A stretch of 64,000 bases of DNA, taken from contig NC_092568.1 in the NCBI RefSeq assembly GCF_037975245.1, forward strand, positions 8,691,001-8,755,000, in the 5' to 3' direction. How positions within the stretch are numbered: the first letter of the stretch is position 1; each line of letters begins with the position of its first letter. Below, piece after piece: positions 45,052 to 55,084 of this stretch. The DNA is from Apostichopus japonicus (Eukaryota > Echinodermata > Holothuroidea > Aspidochirotida > Stichopodidae). A program made the position numbers and the translations under genes. A model generated the notes under the pieces. That model had not been told where the DNA came from. It did no database searches and saw only the letters and a program-made list of their open reading frames with translations.

Positions 45052-48000
45052 TGTACACATAGGCGTAGGGGCCCAATTTGTTTTGGGGCGCTTTGACGAC
45101 TTGCCCGAAAAATATAACCAAAATTTTTCGCGGGTGTAATTTCATATAGGCACGCACCGGTTGTTACATCGCATGCCAATTACATACAATCATTTGCCGT
45201 GTTATTACCCTTCCATATTGGTTATTATTTTTCGGGAAGTCGTTACAATAATAATGATAATAATAATATAAGTTTAACCATTGAAAAACACATCGCAATT
45301 TATTTTTCTAATCAGTAGTTGCCCGGAAAAGTCTCAGCATATTGCCCGAATTTTCACAAAAAATATTTGGTTGGGGGCTGCAGCCCCCCTCCCAACCCCA
45401 ACCACCCCGCCTCCTGCGCCTATGGGTATACATGTACTTGTTTATGGGTATAGATACTACACATGATCCGATTACAGGTTGGTTAGTAATCCCAACTGGG
45501 AATCGGAAGGTGGCATACTACATATAGAATATGTATCAATCCGCCTGATTGTTGTCCTATCTCAGGAAAATGGCCGAAACTGTATCAGGTGAACATCTTT
45601 TTAGATATTTTATCAAACAAAATATGTTCTATTGTTTTGTTTTGTAGCTTGGATAATAAAAAGCATGATGGGGAGTTCATGTGGTGAAAAATGGGTCAAT
45701 TGAGGCAATTTGAGAACACTTTAGGCCTCCCAGGAACAGCGTATGAATTTTTTTTACTACTGAGTGAAGCGGTTTGCTTACCAGTGACAAAACCTTCAGG
45801 CGCTCATAGCAATAAAATCTTACATGGCCATGATACGGAAACTTGATGGTGCCATGCGTGGCGAACTTGTCAACTGTGAAGTGATGGGTAGCGGTTAGCT
45901 GCGGAGAACTTATATAATGACACTTAGAGACCACATTACTTTGACGATTTAGTATGTAAGTCAATGGGGGAAATTATATGGAGTATGCTACCTTAACATG
46001 TACTACACAGGTATTGTACCACAATTAATCGTTCCATTAACTTACACACTAAACTTCTCGTCAGATAGAAGTTTTCAACTGGCATATCCTACCCACCACA
46101 CGATAGCTGCAGTCTTGGCCTATCATGGTACTTCATGCCTTTTTTTTATATTGAGCTAGAAGAGGAGCAAGTTTAGCACACTGACCCCCAACTCTTCCGT
46201 CTGCGCGAAGTAATTTTAAAATTTAACCAGAGAATCTTTAAAATAGTTATATCACCTTCAATCCTCCCTATTTTCACACCATATGTACTTTAAATTATGC
46301 TCTTTCACATAAAGGCAGGAATTGCAGTGATAGTAACTAATACTATATATGCTAAGACAAGCAATACATTAGGTCATTTTAGCTTCTGTTTCATTCGACA
46401 ATGGTTAACCTTTCGAGCGCATGTACACTACTCTAACTGTTGTACGGTTGCTACAAATGATTTTGGTCAAAGGTTGAGGAGTGAGCTAAACTCTTTTATT
46501 GCCTGTATTATAGGTACCGCACCACAATTACAGTAATGTTCATCCGCTCGAAAGGTTAACCATTGTCAGAGAAAAGAGGTAAAAGTACCTAAGGTAAAGC
46601 TTGTTTAAGCATGTGATCAGTTACTGTCATCGTTTGTTCTGCCTACATATGAAAGAGCATAATTTAAAGTACAAATGGTGTGAAAATAGGGAGGATCGAA
46701 GGTGATAGTAAACCATTTTAGAAAATATTTGGTTAAATGTTGATATTACTCCGAGCGAGCAGATGGAAGGGTGAGGGGGGGGGGGTTCAGTATGCAAAAC
46801 TTGCTCCTCTTATAGCTCAAAATCTAAACGGTCATGATATAAAAGTTTGCAAGTGCCATGATAGGCCAAGATCTCAGCTATCATGTGGTGGGTAGGATAT
46901 ACCAGTTGAAAATTTCTACCTATGCTTTGGCAGGTCTTGAAAGTGACAAGTTAAGTGTGTAAGTCAACGGAACAATTAATTGTGGTGCGAGATCTAAAGT
47001 CTACACCTGGAATTTGTTACACAAGTGTAGTCTGATCACTTGGGTACTATCCTTTATGTAGGTTACATGACAAAATCACAAGTCTAGTATATATATACAC
47101 CGTATACTAGGTACAGGTACTATAGACCTATTCAAAAAGTTCTACGAACCGTGAAGTTAGCATTTGTACAATTCTTTCGGGGATTTGTTTGCCTTTTCTG
47201 TAGATTTTGTGTATAGTTTAGTTACAAAGCATAGAATTATGTTAACATTAGATCACAAGACATCTATTGCGTAGGGTGTAGGGAAATCATTCAGGTCTAG
47301 ACAATATAAGGCAGCACTGGCATTGGAAGAAACTGAAGAATCTGACATTAGAAGCAAAGGCGATCATGTGTAGTATCTGTTCCCTTTCGAGGGGAATGGT
47401 GATGCACACCCGACGATGATCACACAGTCACAGTCCCGATGCAAGGGGACTGGGGTTGAGAGCGGATCAGTCGTTCGGTAGTTTGGTTTTCGTGCCCAGG
47501 TTCTTTCCTGGGCGACTTTTTCTTAAAAAGTAAGGCGATCACCATCATCTTCCAATACATGGTCTGTACTAATATCAGACAATCGAGACAAACTACGCAA
47601 ATATCTCCCTGTAAATTAAACTATACCCATGAGGTCACATTGAGAGGCTTATTCAATATAGGCCCTCTTATCTAAGGTCGTGTATATACGAAAAGAAGAT
47701 ACAGAACAGTGCACGTGCTGAGTAGTGACATGGGGGTGGGGGAGGTTGGGGTTTGGGGGAGGAGTAAAGTGGACAAGCAAACATTTTTTCTACAGATCGG
47801 AAGCGTAAAACAAACACAGAAAACTAGAGCCAGCCAGAGGAATGGGAAAAGCTGACTTAACTGGGTGGGGGGGGGGGGGTGGGGTGCCGCGGCCCTGGCA
47901 ATACCACCCTCCCTAGCCTTAAGAAAAGAAAAAGTCCCTCCCTGGTGGCTGGGCTGTTGCCCGGTACATCTTGTAGATTGCTCGATATCCTTCTAATAAA

Positions 48001-51000
48001 GATCATGTGCCTATCCATAGATTGACATTTGAGGACTGCATGTGATAATAAAATCCCATAATTTATAGCTTGATTTATAAGCTTGCACATGCTAAGGAAA
48101 AAAGTCGAAAATGTAAGGAAAAACTACATGCATTTTCAATAATTTTTTCCATGTATTTTATACTAATTTGCCAAAAAAAATGAAGAAGAAGCGAAGAAAT
48201 TATAGAACCAATCAGAGTCATAAATAACTTAGTCGTGTATTGCATTTATTCTTGGGTATTGTTTTGATGTCTCAGTTTTGCTAACTTTATATATACTCCA
48301 GCATCTTATAATGAACATGTACGGGAGACCAATCAGAAGCAAAACACCGCTTTGAAATAAGCTATAGTGTCAGTATATATATACAACTCTATTACGTATT
48401 TAATCATCATAAAGTATATATTTGTAATCTGTTTTATGATTATTATTTTTTTTAGCTGTTATTATGCTTCCACCGGGATTATTTGGTAATCTACTCGGGG
48501 GAATTGTTGTTCGAATCTTCGGGAATACTCGGCTAAGAACTGTTACTATAGTCGTAGTTCTCGGTGTTGTTGTTATGCTGTTGGAACCTCTATTCTTGAT
48601 ATTTGGCTGCAAGAACGGTGATATTGCTGGGCTAACGGTGCACTATCAACCAGAAGGAGCTACTATGGCGTGAGTAGCAACTTATTTATATGTTAAAAAA
48701 TACGCATAACTTTGTACTATTTCATCGCTCTTGGCTTGGAAAATCAAGTAAAAACTCAGGTAAAACGTTATCAGTAAATGTCCGTATATTTATCAAAGTT
48801 CCACATTCGATGAACAGCGGACCGGGACAGTGATTTGCTCAGGGAGGGGGGGGGGGGGGGTGGGGATGGCCCTGCCCCATCTCCATCGTCACGTTCAGAT
48901 GGGGGACTTTTTCAAAATTCAAAAGTACTTGTTAGCCATAACCTTGCGTTTAAAACTACTTGAAGACCTAATTTGTAGTAGAAATATTCCTCAGAATGCA
49001 CCATTTTTTGACCTCGCATTTTTTTTTTCTGGGGGAGGACGCCAATACTCATGGGAGTAGAATCCATCGACCCCAGAAACACACCCCTTATTCATGAAAG
49101 TTTGGATCCGCATACATTCCATAAAATTCCATGCCCATACCTAACTCATTTCGGGGGGAAGTTGGTATTCCCGACCCCCACCTTTGCAATCCTTGACACA
49201 TCACTGGCCCGGGGGAGAGAGGACGGGAGAAGTGGGGTGGGGTAGGGGTTGGGAGGGAAAGATGTGTACTATTGTCATGGAGGTGAATGGATGATATGAA
49301 GATTATGATTAAGCCGAGGATAAGTAGTTAATAGAGCTATAAATATATAAACGACTCAACAGCACAATAAAGTATTTTATCAAACAAACAAGACCGCTGT
49401 ATCAGTTGTGTATGCACGTATATCCATTTTTTTTTCGGTTTTCGTCATTTTTTAGGGATATAGAACTACCTAATCTTGATGCAGGATGCCATGAAGGGTG
49501 CGGATGCAAAGACCAGTACACCCCTGTTTGCGGGAGTGATGGGGTAACCTACGCCACTGCTTGCTTTGCGGGCTGTCAGAGTTATGGAAATGTTGAAATA
49601 GAGGGCAGTAATACAACGGTATGACATTTTTTTTCACTTCTAAGTTATAGCCAGATTTTAAGGTTGCATTTCCAGAAGTTTACAAACATGACTGTTTTTC
49701 TCTCTTATATTCTAACATTCTAAAGACCGCTAGTAAACAATAGTGACGTATTTGCTTGTTTTCCTTACTTGTTTGTCGCTTGGTAATGAAGGCTAGGAAA
49801 GAACTTTCATTATAACCAGATGCAAGGTTGCATTTCCAAAAGTTTTACAAACATAACTGTTTTTTTCTTCTCTAATATTCTAAAGACATCTATTAAACAA
49901 TAGGGGCGTCTTTGATTGTTTTTTTTTATATATATATTTTGTCGTTTTGTTAATGAAGGCTTGGAAGAAACTTTCATTGTTTTTAACTTTGTGTCGGTAT
50001 TACATGAATGAAACAATTATGTATAACAGACTGCCACGTCTGAACTTTCTTTAATCCTTTACTTTTACTTTGTCAAATGTCTTTCAATAAAATACGAGGA
50101 ATACAATATGTGTTTTTTTATTTTGATATACTGCCATCGTTAGTGTGTTTCTTTAACATGGGCGTTGTATAGAGATATTGATAGAATTATCACAGTTTGT
50201 ATTATAAGTGACTTGAAGCTAACACGTGTGAAGCACAGTTGCGCATTGACGGGCAAAAATGTTTTCTTTTACTTGAATAGAAATTGAAAATGGTTTTCGA
50301 TATAGCAACGGCGGTAGTGTATTCACACTAATAATGCATCACAGGTTTGAAATACATTAAACTGCAGTTACCTGTTGAAAAAAAAAAAAATTAGAAAAGA
50401 AAGTAAAACCAATTTGTTAGTGCGCTTCTATGACATCACACCTGTTTGCTTCAAGTTCACTTCTGATGAAGACACGTGTCAACTTCAAATATTATCTCAA
50501 GAGTTAAAACGTTGTATATATGAACTGAAGGCAAATTTTCACCTGCAGTATGCTTAGAATATAACCCTCTTTCAACTATCAAATGTAAAGTTTCTTCTGG
50601 ACTATCCTTTTTTAAAGAGGCCTAAAATAACTTATGTTATGAATATCTTTAAGTGAAGTTTTCTTTTGCTTTGGAGATATCCTGGTACCAAGGTTAAACA
50701 AAGCATATATAATTTTATTCGCAATTATTTTCTCTCTCTCTCTTTACTTTCTTGCAGGTGTATTTAGATTGTGCCTGCATTCCGTCCCAGGAAACCTCCA
50801 CATTTATTTCTGGAAGTGACGTAGTTGATGGCGTACTAACCGGCCAATACGCCGTCCAAGGAGCATGTCCTCTTGATCCACCGTGCCAGTCCCTCTTGCC
50901 CTTCCTAATCCTGAGTCCATTAATCATGACGATAGGGACAATGCTAGCTAATCCCATATCAATCCTTCAGATTAGGTGATTATTGAATATCTACTTCGTA

Positions 51001-53764
51001 TAATTCTAGTTCGAAAACTATCTGACATAATTGGTATAACCATGACCTCAAACACTATTACAAATCCCAGGTATAACTGATGTTTTAATTGGACAGTTTT
51101 ACAGAATCCGTTTGAACGATCGGCGCGGTTTCTACACCGTGGGTATAACCGCCATATATTGGAATGTGAAGATATTGTTGTGACGTATAGTTTGTTGTAC
51201 TAAACGCATCCATCGAGGGCTCCCTGTTGGCATTCCTCTATTTCCCCTTATGTCATATACTATTCTTTAACCAATATTCGTTTACCCCCCCCCCCCCACA
51301 CGCACCCGCCTCCATCGACCTCGTTTCATGGGGGTGTGGTACCTCTGAGCCCCTCTCACAAGGGCATGTTCTGAAGAGATGAACGAATAATGCAAACTCT
51401 TTCCATAATTCATAAATCATTTTCCATCTTCCCATGCAGGTCTGTTGATCTGCCTGATCGTCCCATGTGTCTTGCTATGGGAAACATCCTAGGGAAACTG
51501 TTCGGTATGTTGTTTTTTTCTCCCTTTATTATAACAATGACTTCTTATATTAGTTTATTTTTTAGAGGGAACGTTAAAGCAGCATTTTGCGTCCTCGACT
51601 ATGATATTTCTCAACCTCACTGACTCCACTATGCCATAACGACATACATAACTAGCTTATCTATTTATATTTTACTTCAAATGGTGGCATAAAAGTCGAA
51701 AAAAATGCAACTTTCAACTTTGTTGTTCTCCAAGATATTTTCCGTTGGGAACCCAATAAACCTCGCCCATAATATGAATATTTAAACATTACGAACGTCA
51801 TTGACAGATACGTAATACAACACCACGCTTGATTTGTGTACAGTCTATATGGCAGTTGTACCAGGGTTGTACCAGAGTTGCATAACAACTCCCAACGCAA
51901 AGTCTTGAAATCTATTTTTAGCAACGGCTCATAACTAAACCTGCATCTCTGATTGGTTGAATTCAAACTAGTGGGTTTGGGAACTGAATGCGATTTAACT
52001 TTGTATGTGGAATACTCGCCAATTAACGTTTTTGGCAGGGAAAAACTTGGCTAATATCTTAATTTGCTGTTTTGTGATTTGATGTATGTAAAAAACTCGA
52101 TGGACATGTCAAAAAAGTAGAAAACGGCGACCAAACGCAAAATGCTCATGAATAAACATACTATTCACTGATTGGTGGAATTCAAACTAGTGGATTTGGA
52201 GATATGAAAACTTTGTCGAGGACACTTTTACTCATTATCGATATAAATCGTTAATTACTCGCTAATTAACGCTCTTGGCAGGGTGAAACTTGGACGGTAT
52301 CTTAGTTTGCTGTTTTATGATTGATACATGTAAAAAAATCGATGCACATGTTAAAAAGGTGGAAAAAAGCGACCCAACGCAAAATGCTGCTTTAAGTAAC
52401 CAGCCGATCAGGAGATTCCGTTTAGAAGAACGGGGTTAATAAAAAAAACACGACCTGCAGGAAAATACGTTTGTACGTATGTACGGTGAACTTGGGGTGG
52501 GGTGGGGTGGGATGGGTTGGGGTGAGCGAAGGTAATCACTGTGATTTCCATTTTGCGAAGATGTTTGATATACTTTATAATTTTTCCTCATATATCATAA
52601 ATTGTTATTTGTAGGATTCCTACCAGCCCCAATAATCTATGGTGCAATCATAGACTCCGCCTGCTTGATGTTCCAGAGTTCGTGTGGACAGAGCGGTAGT
52701 TGTATCGTCTACGATATTGAACAGTATCGGTTTACCTTTCACGGTTTGAACAATGTTTTACGGGTACTGGGGACGTTATTTCTATTCGTGGCCTACCTAT
52801 CGGTCAGACTAGGATGGGACGCCAAAAAGGTAAGAATGATGTAATATTCATCTGTCCCAATGATGACAGTATATTTTCTACCAAAAGTAAGCGATAGACG
52901 ATTTTTAAATTTTTATATATATTTTGTTTATGTAAAGAAGGTACCAGAGGCGAGAAATGAAGCCCCTAATCAACTTTCCACATCGTTTTCTTAATTATTA
53001 GATGATATTGTTTTTCTCAATTAACCAGTTACGCAGTGATAAGAACGGTAAATGTAGTTACCAACAACTTATGGAAGCGTATAAATTCCATTTAAATGTT
53101 TTAAATTGCATTGGTTATATTTTTGTAGTGACCTGCTTCTATTATAATAGTACACTGTTTTACATATTGATTATGCCCTGACTATATTGTCATAGTTCAG
53201 TTTTTTATGTTAAAGTGACCTTGCTAGGCCTATAGTACAGTGCTTAAATTGTCATCGTGACCTGTTCATATATTCATAGTGTACTGTTTTATATTGTATA
53301 AGTAACCTCCTTATACATTATTATGGTGCACTGTTTTATAGCATTAGTGTTCTGACTTTATTGTCATATATAGCGCACTTTTTTATATTGCTATAGTGAC
53401 CTCCTCATACATTATTATAGTGCACTGTTATATGGAATTATAGTGATATTATTGTCATAGCGTACTGTTTCATATTGCTATAGGTGACCTCCTTATACAT
53501 TATTATAGTGCACTGTTTTATAAAATTATAGTGTTCTGTGTTTATTGTCATAGCGTACTGTTTTATATTGCTATAGTGACCTCCTTATACATTATTATGG
53601 TGCACTGCTATATGGTATTATAGTGATATTATTGTCATAGCGTACTGTTTCATAGTGTTACAGTGATATTCCGTTGATTGTTTCCCTACTTTCTTTTGAA
53701 GCCAAAACAAGAGAACGAGAACCAAGAGGAGAAGGAACCGATGAAGAAGGAATCAAATGTATAA
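41285..53764 (+). CDS. OATP/SLCO-family transporter gene 3 (complete coding model, 705 residues)
   Basis: Nine coding exons: 41285-41957, 42598-42939, 44314-44478, 48456-48669, 49456-49618, 50758-50975, 51440-51504, 52615-52829 and 53702-53764. All have GT-AG borders and matching phases and sum to 2118 nt, the usual OATP size. In order: cytosolic N terminus (1-36); helices 1-3 (about 39-59, 78-98, 106-123) with IEKRFQLK at 66-73; an extracellular loop with sequon N144; helix 4; a changed superfamily signature DPSFLGAWWLGFL at 264-276; a Kazal-like loop from about 475; helices 11-12; and a charged tail ending ESNV, a possible PDZ ligand. An acceptor (CTACAG) 67 bases before the ATG implies an upstream non-coding exon. 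The first AATAAA after the stop is at 55079-55084. The substrate cannot be inferred. Confidence 0.93.
42598..42939 (+). CDS. Gene 3 exon 2: helices 5-6 and altered OATP signature
   Basis: Acceptor TTCCTTACCAG, donor CAAA|GTAAGT, 342 bp, phase 1 at both ends. The signature reads DPSFLGAWWLGFL, so the usual Arg-Trp pair of D-x-R-W-(I/V)-G-A-W-W is replaced by Ser-Phe. An acidic cytosolic loop follows. Confidence 0.93.
44314..44478 (+). CDS. Gene 3 exon 3: 165-bp helix 7 exon
   Basis: Acceptor CTTCATAG, donor TTCTG|GTATTT. It reads LVKSIWRVLSNPTLAACF and VFGPKYMQTQFNINPYQTAM. Identical size and phase to gene 2 exon 27452-27616. Confidence 0.93.
44530..44640. repeat. Inverted pair of hammerhead-like motifs in gene 3 intron 3
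   Basis: The plus-strand copy at 44604-44630 reads CTGAAGA, A, GATC TTGGTAG GATC, GAAA. The minus-strand copy at 44566-44538 reads CTGAAGA, a stem AGATCCTGCGATAGGAT, then GGAAAA. Both have the CUGANGA box, a hairpin and a GAAA box. They probably derive from a Penelope-like terminal repeat. Helices I and III are not clear. Confidence 0.5.
45003..45049. repeat. (TA)n microsatellite
   Basis: TA array of about 40 bases immediately left of hAT-type element G. Confidence 0.93.
45058..45424. mobile_element. Non-autonomous hAT-type element G (367 bp) in gene 3 intron 3
   Basis: The ends are CATAGGCGTAGGGGC and, read inward, CATAGGCGCAGGAGGC. The flanks GGTGTACA (45050-45057) and GGTATACA (45425-45432) match at 7 of 8 positions. 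No coding capacity. Confidence 0.8.
46018..46988. mobile_element. 1-kb foldback element with nested inverted repeats
   Basis: The arms 46018-46310 and 46647-46988 are imperfect inverted copies about 300 bases long (for example ACCACAATTAATCGTTCC against its inverse near 46970, and AGCATAATTTAAAGTAC against 46284-46305). Inside them a second perfect 23-bp inverted pair lies at 46396-46418 and 46545-46567 (CGCTCGAAAGGTTAACC). A foldback transposon or an inverted duplication of a repeat is likely. It lies in intron 3 of gene 3. Confidence 0.82.
47367..47531 (+). mobile_element. U2-snRNA-headed SINE, copy 2, 5'-truncated
   Basis: It starts with the U2-like TGTGTAGTATCTGTTC, continues with the body seen in copy 1 (CGAGGGGAATGGTGAT, GACGATGATCACACAGTC, GCAAGGGGACTGGGGTTG) and adds a 3' part with the hairpin CCCAGGTTCTTTCCTGGG and a T/A-rich end. 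The 10-bp repeats AAGGCGATCA at 47357-47366 and 47532-47541 flank it, as expected for target-primed retroposition. Confidence 0.82.
48456..48669 (+). CDS. Gene 3 exon 4: helices 8-9
   Basis: 214 bp between TTTTTTTTAG and GC|GTGAGT. It encodes VIMLPPGLFGNLLGGIVVRI and a second helix ending FGCKNGDIAGLTVHY. Phases match gene 2 exon 5. Confidence 0.92.
49456..49618 (+). CDS. Gene 3 exon 5: Kazal-like loop, first half
   Basis: 163 bp between TTTTTTAG and ACG|GTATGA. The cysteine pattern is CHEGCGC, PVCGSDGVTY and ACFAGC, with a sequon NTT at the end. Size and phases equal gene 2 exon 6. Confidence 0.94.
50758..50975 (+). CDS. Gene 3 exon 6: end of Kazal-like loop and helix 10
   Basis: 218 bp after a CTCTCTCTCT tract and TTGCAG, ending ATTAG|GTGATT. 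It reads VYLDCACIPSQ, GACPLDPPCQ and a helix ending NPISILQIR. It is 27 bp longer than the gene 2 counterpart because the loop is longer. Confidence 0.92.
51440..51504 (+). CDS. Gene 3 exon 7: 65-bp exon
   Basis: Between TTCCCATGCAG and GTATGT. It reads SVDLPDRPMCLAMGNILGKL. Same size and phases as in genes 1 and 2. Confidence 0.92.
52615..52829 (+). CDS. Gene 3 exon 8: 215-bp helix 11-12 exon
   Basis: Acceptor TTATTTGTAG, donor AAAAAG|GTAAGA. It reads FLPAPIIYGAIIDSACLMFQ, SSCGQSGSC and a last helix ending GWDAKK. Same size and phases as in genes 1 and 2. Confidence 0.94.
53130..53670. repeat. About 90-bp degenerate minisatellite in the last intron of gene 3
   Basis: The marker TATAGTGACCTCCT(T/C)ATAC or a variant recurs at about 53398, 53486 and 53578, with intervening TTATTGTCATAGCGTACTG and TATAGTGCACTGTT modules. 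Half-units extend both ways. The array ends about 30 bases before the terminal exon. Confidence 0.85.
53702..53764 (+). CDS. Gene 3 terminal exon, cytosolic tail
   Basis: It starts after CTTTCTTTTGAAG in phase 0 and runs 20 codons to TAA. The product is Glu/Lys-rich and ends ESNV, a class I PDZ pattern. It is supported by phase and by analogy with gene 1, not by sequence homology. Confidence 0.72.
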   Translation, partial: PKQENENQEEKEPMKKESNV

Positions 53765-54582
53765 TCGGAAACCGACCAAGAAATGCGAAACGATTGAGGT
53801 CATTCTTAAAAGGCTTTAATCAATCACTAGAAAAGCCAGTTGGCTTTGTGATTCCTTGCCATATACCATTTACTCAAACTGCCACATAATTATCCGATTG
53901 ATAAAGAGTAAGTGAGTTAAAATTTGTCCAAGAATTAAGTGCGAACCAGAAGTGATCAGAGATGTCCAGCTCTTATTTGTATCACTCACTTGTGTGCAGC
54001 AACCATTTAATTCACTGGTAAGGATTTTACAGTATAGAACATTTTTTCCCAAAAAGGTTTCAATGTCCAGAATGAGCAGTCTTCCTACGTAAAATATAGA
54101 CACAAAGATGTATGCATAAAAGGACATTTTCTTTCACTATTTTTGATCTAACAAACCAGCTCTGCCACCAACAATATCCCTTTAATAACTGTCATTAATG
54201 AATTGACATTGAATTACTTGACATTGTTTATACACTGTGAAATATTTTCACAACCTACTGCCAAAGTAAAAATCATCTAATATAAATCACAGAGAAAATG
54301 GCCAATTTTTGCACCATTTGAGATAACCTGTTGAACCCCTTGAAGCTAAGAGGGTGAAAACTGATAAAGGCCACTTGAGTGTGCTTTAAAGCAAGACTAT
54401 CAACTCTTTGAAGCAGATTTAATGTCATGGATGACGACTGCATGTTTTGTTGAAGAACTACAGAGCCCCTTCACAAAACTAAACTGAACTGATATTGACA
54501 AAACTAGTATGTTCATCAAAAGAAAATCATAGCATTGGAGAATTCACAGGTGAATTGTAGCATTAATTTTGTAGTCATCATG

Positions 54583-54915
54583 CTTAAAAGGTTTTCAGAC
54601 CTTGACACCTGTTGACCTCATGTGACCTTTGACCTCCACCAAATGTCAATAGGGTTCTTGTACTCACTTTGCTGGATCTGCATACCATGTATGAAGTGTA
54701 ATACTTCGAGTTATCATGTTTACAAAGTTTTCAGACTTTGACCTCGGTTGACCCCAAATGATGTTGAACTTCACAGAAAAGAATAAGGTACTTATACTCA
54801 ATAAGACAGATCCACAAACCATGTATAAAGTTAATCAACCATGAAATTTTTGAGTTACTGCCTTTATAAGCAAGTGTCACATACACACACACACCATCCC
54901 ATAGACTCTTCCTGC
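54583..54915. repeat. Dispersed-repeat-like segment with TGACCT motifs, two imperfect units
   Basis: Units beginning AAAAGGTTTTCAGACCTTGAC (54586) and ACAAAGTTTTCAGACTTTGAC (54718) each contain TTGACC(C/T)CA and a later ACCATGTAT(G/A)AAGT. A CA-rich stretch and ACTCTTCCTGCCTCTGGCAA follow. It looks like an old mobile-element fragment. Confidence 0.6.
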
Positions 54916-55078
54916 CTCTGGCAAGGAATATAAAGCTGAAAGTATCAATATTTAGCTGTACCAGTCTTTCAAAGTTATATTATATCGTGTAATAACCTAA
55001 ATACATTAAATACTATATATATATGTATTTTTTAATCTTTTATTCTTCAAAAAGTTAAAGAAAAAAAGGTGTACCCTT

Positions 55079-55084
55079 AATAAA
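55079..55084 (+). promoter_or_regulatory. Candidate polyadenylation signal of gene 3
   Basis: The first AATAAA after the gene 3 stop, 1.3 kb downstream. A weaker ATTAAA lies at 55005-55010. No transcript evidence is available. Confidence 0.25.

Noticed and set aside
54583-54915. A cluster of nuclear-receptor response elements (TGACCT motifs)
   Set aside because: The motifs sit inside two units of a degenerate repeat, so repetition explains them better than regulation.
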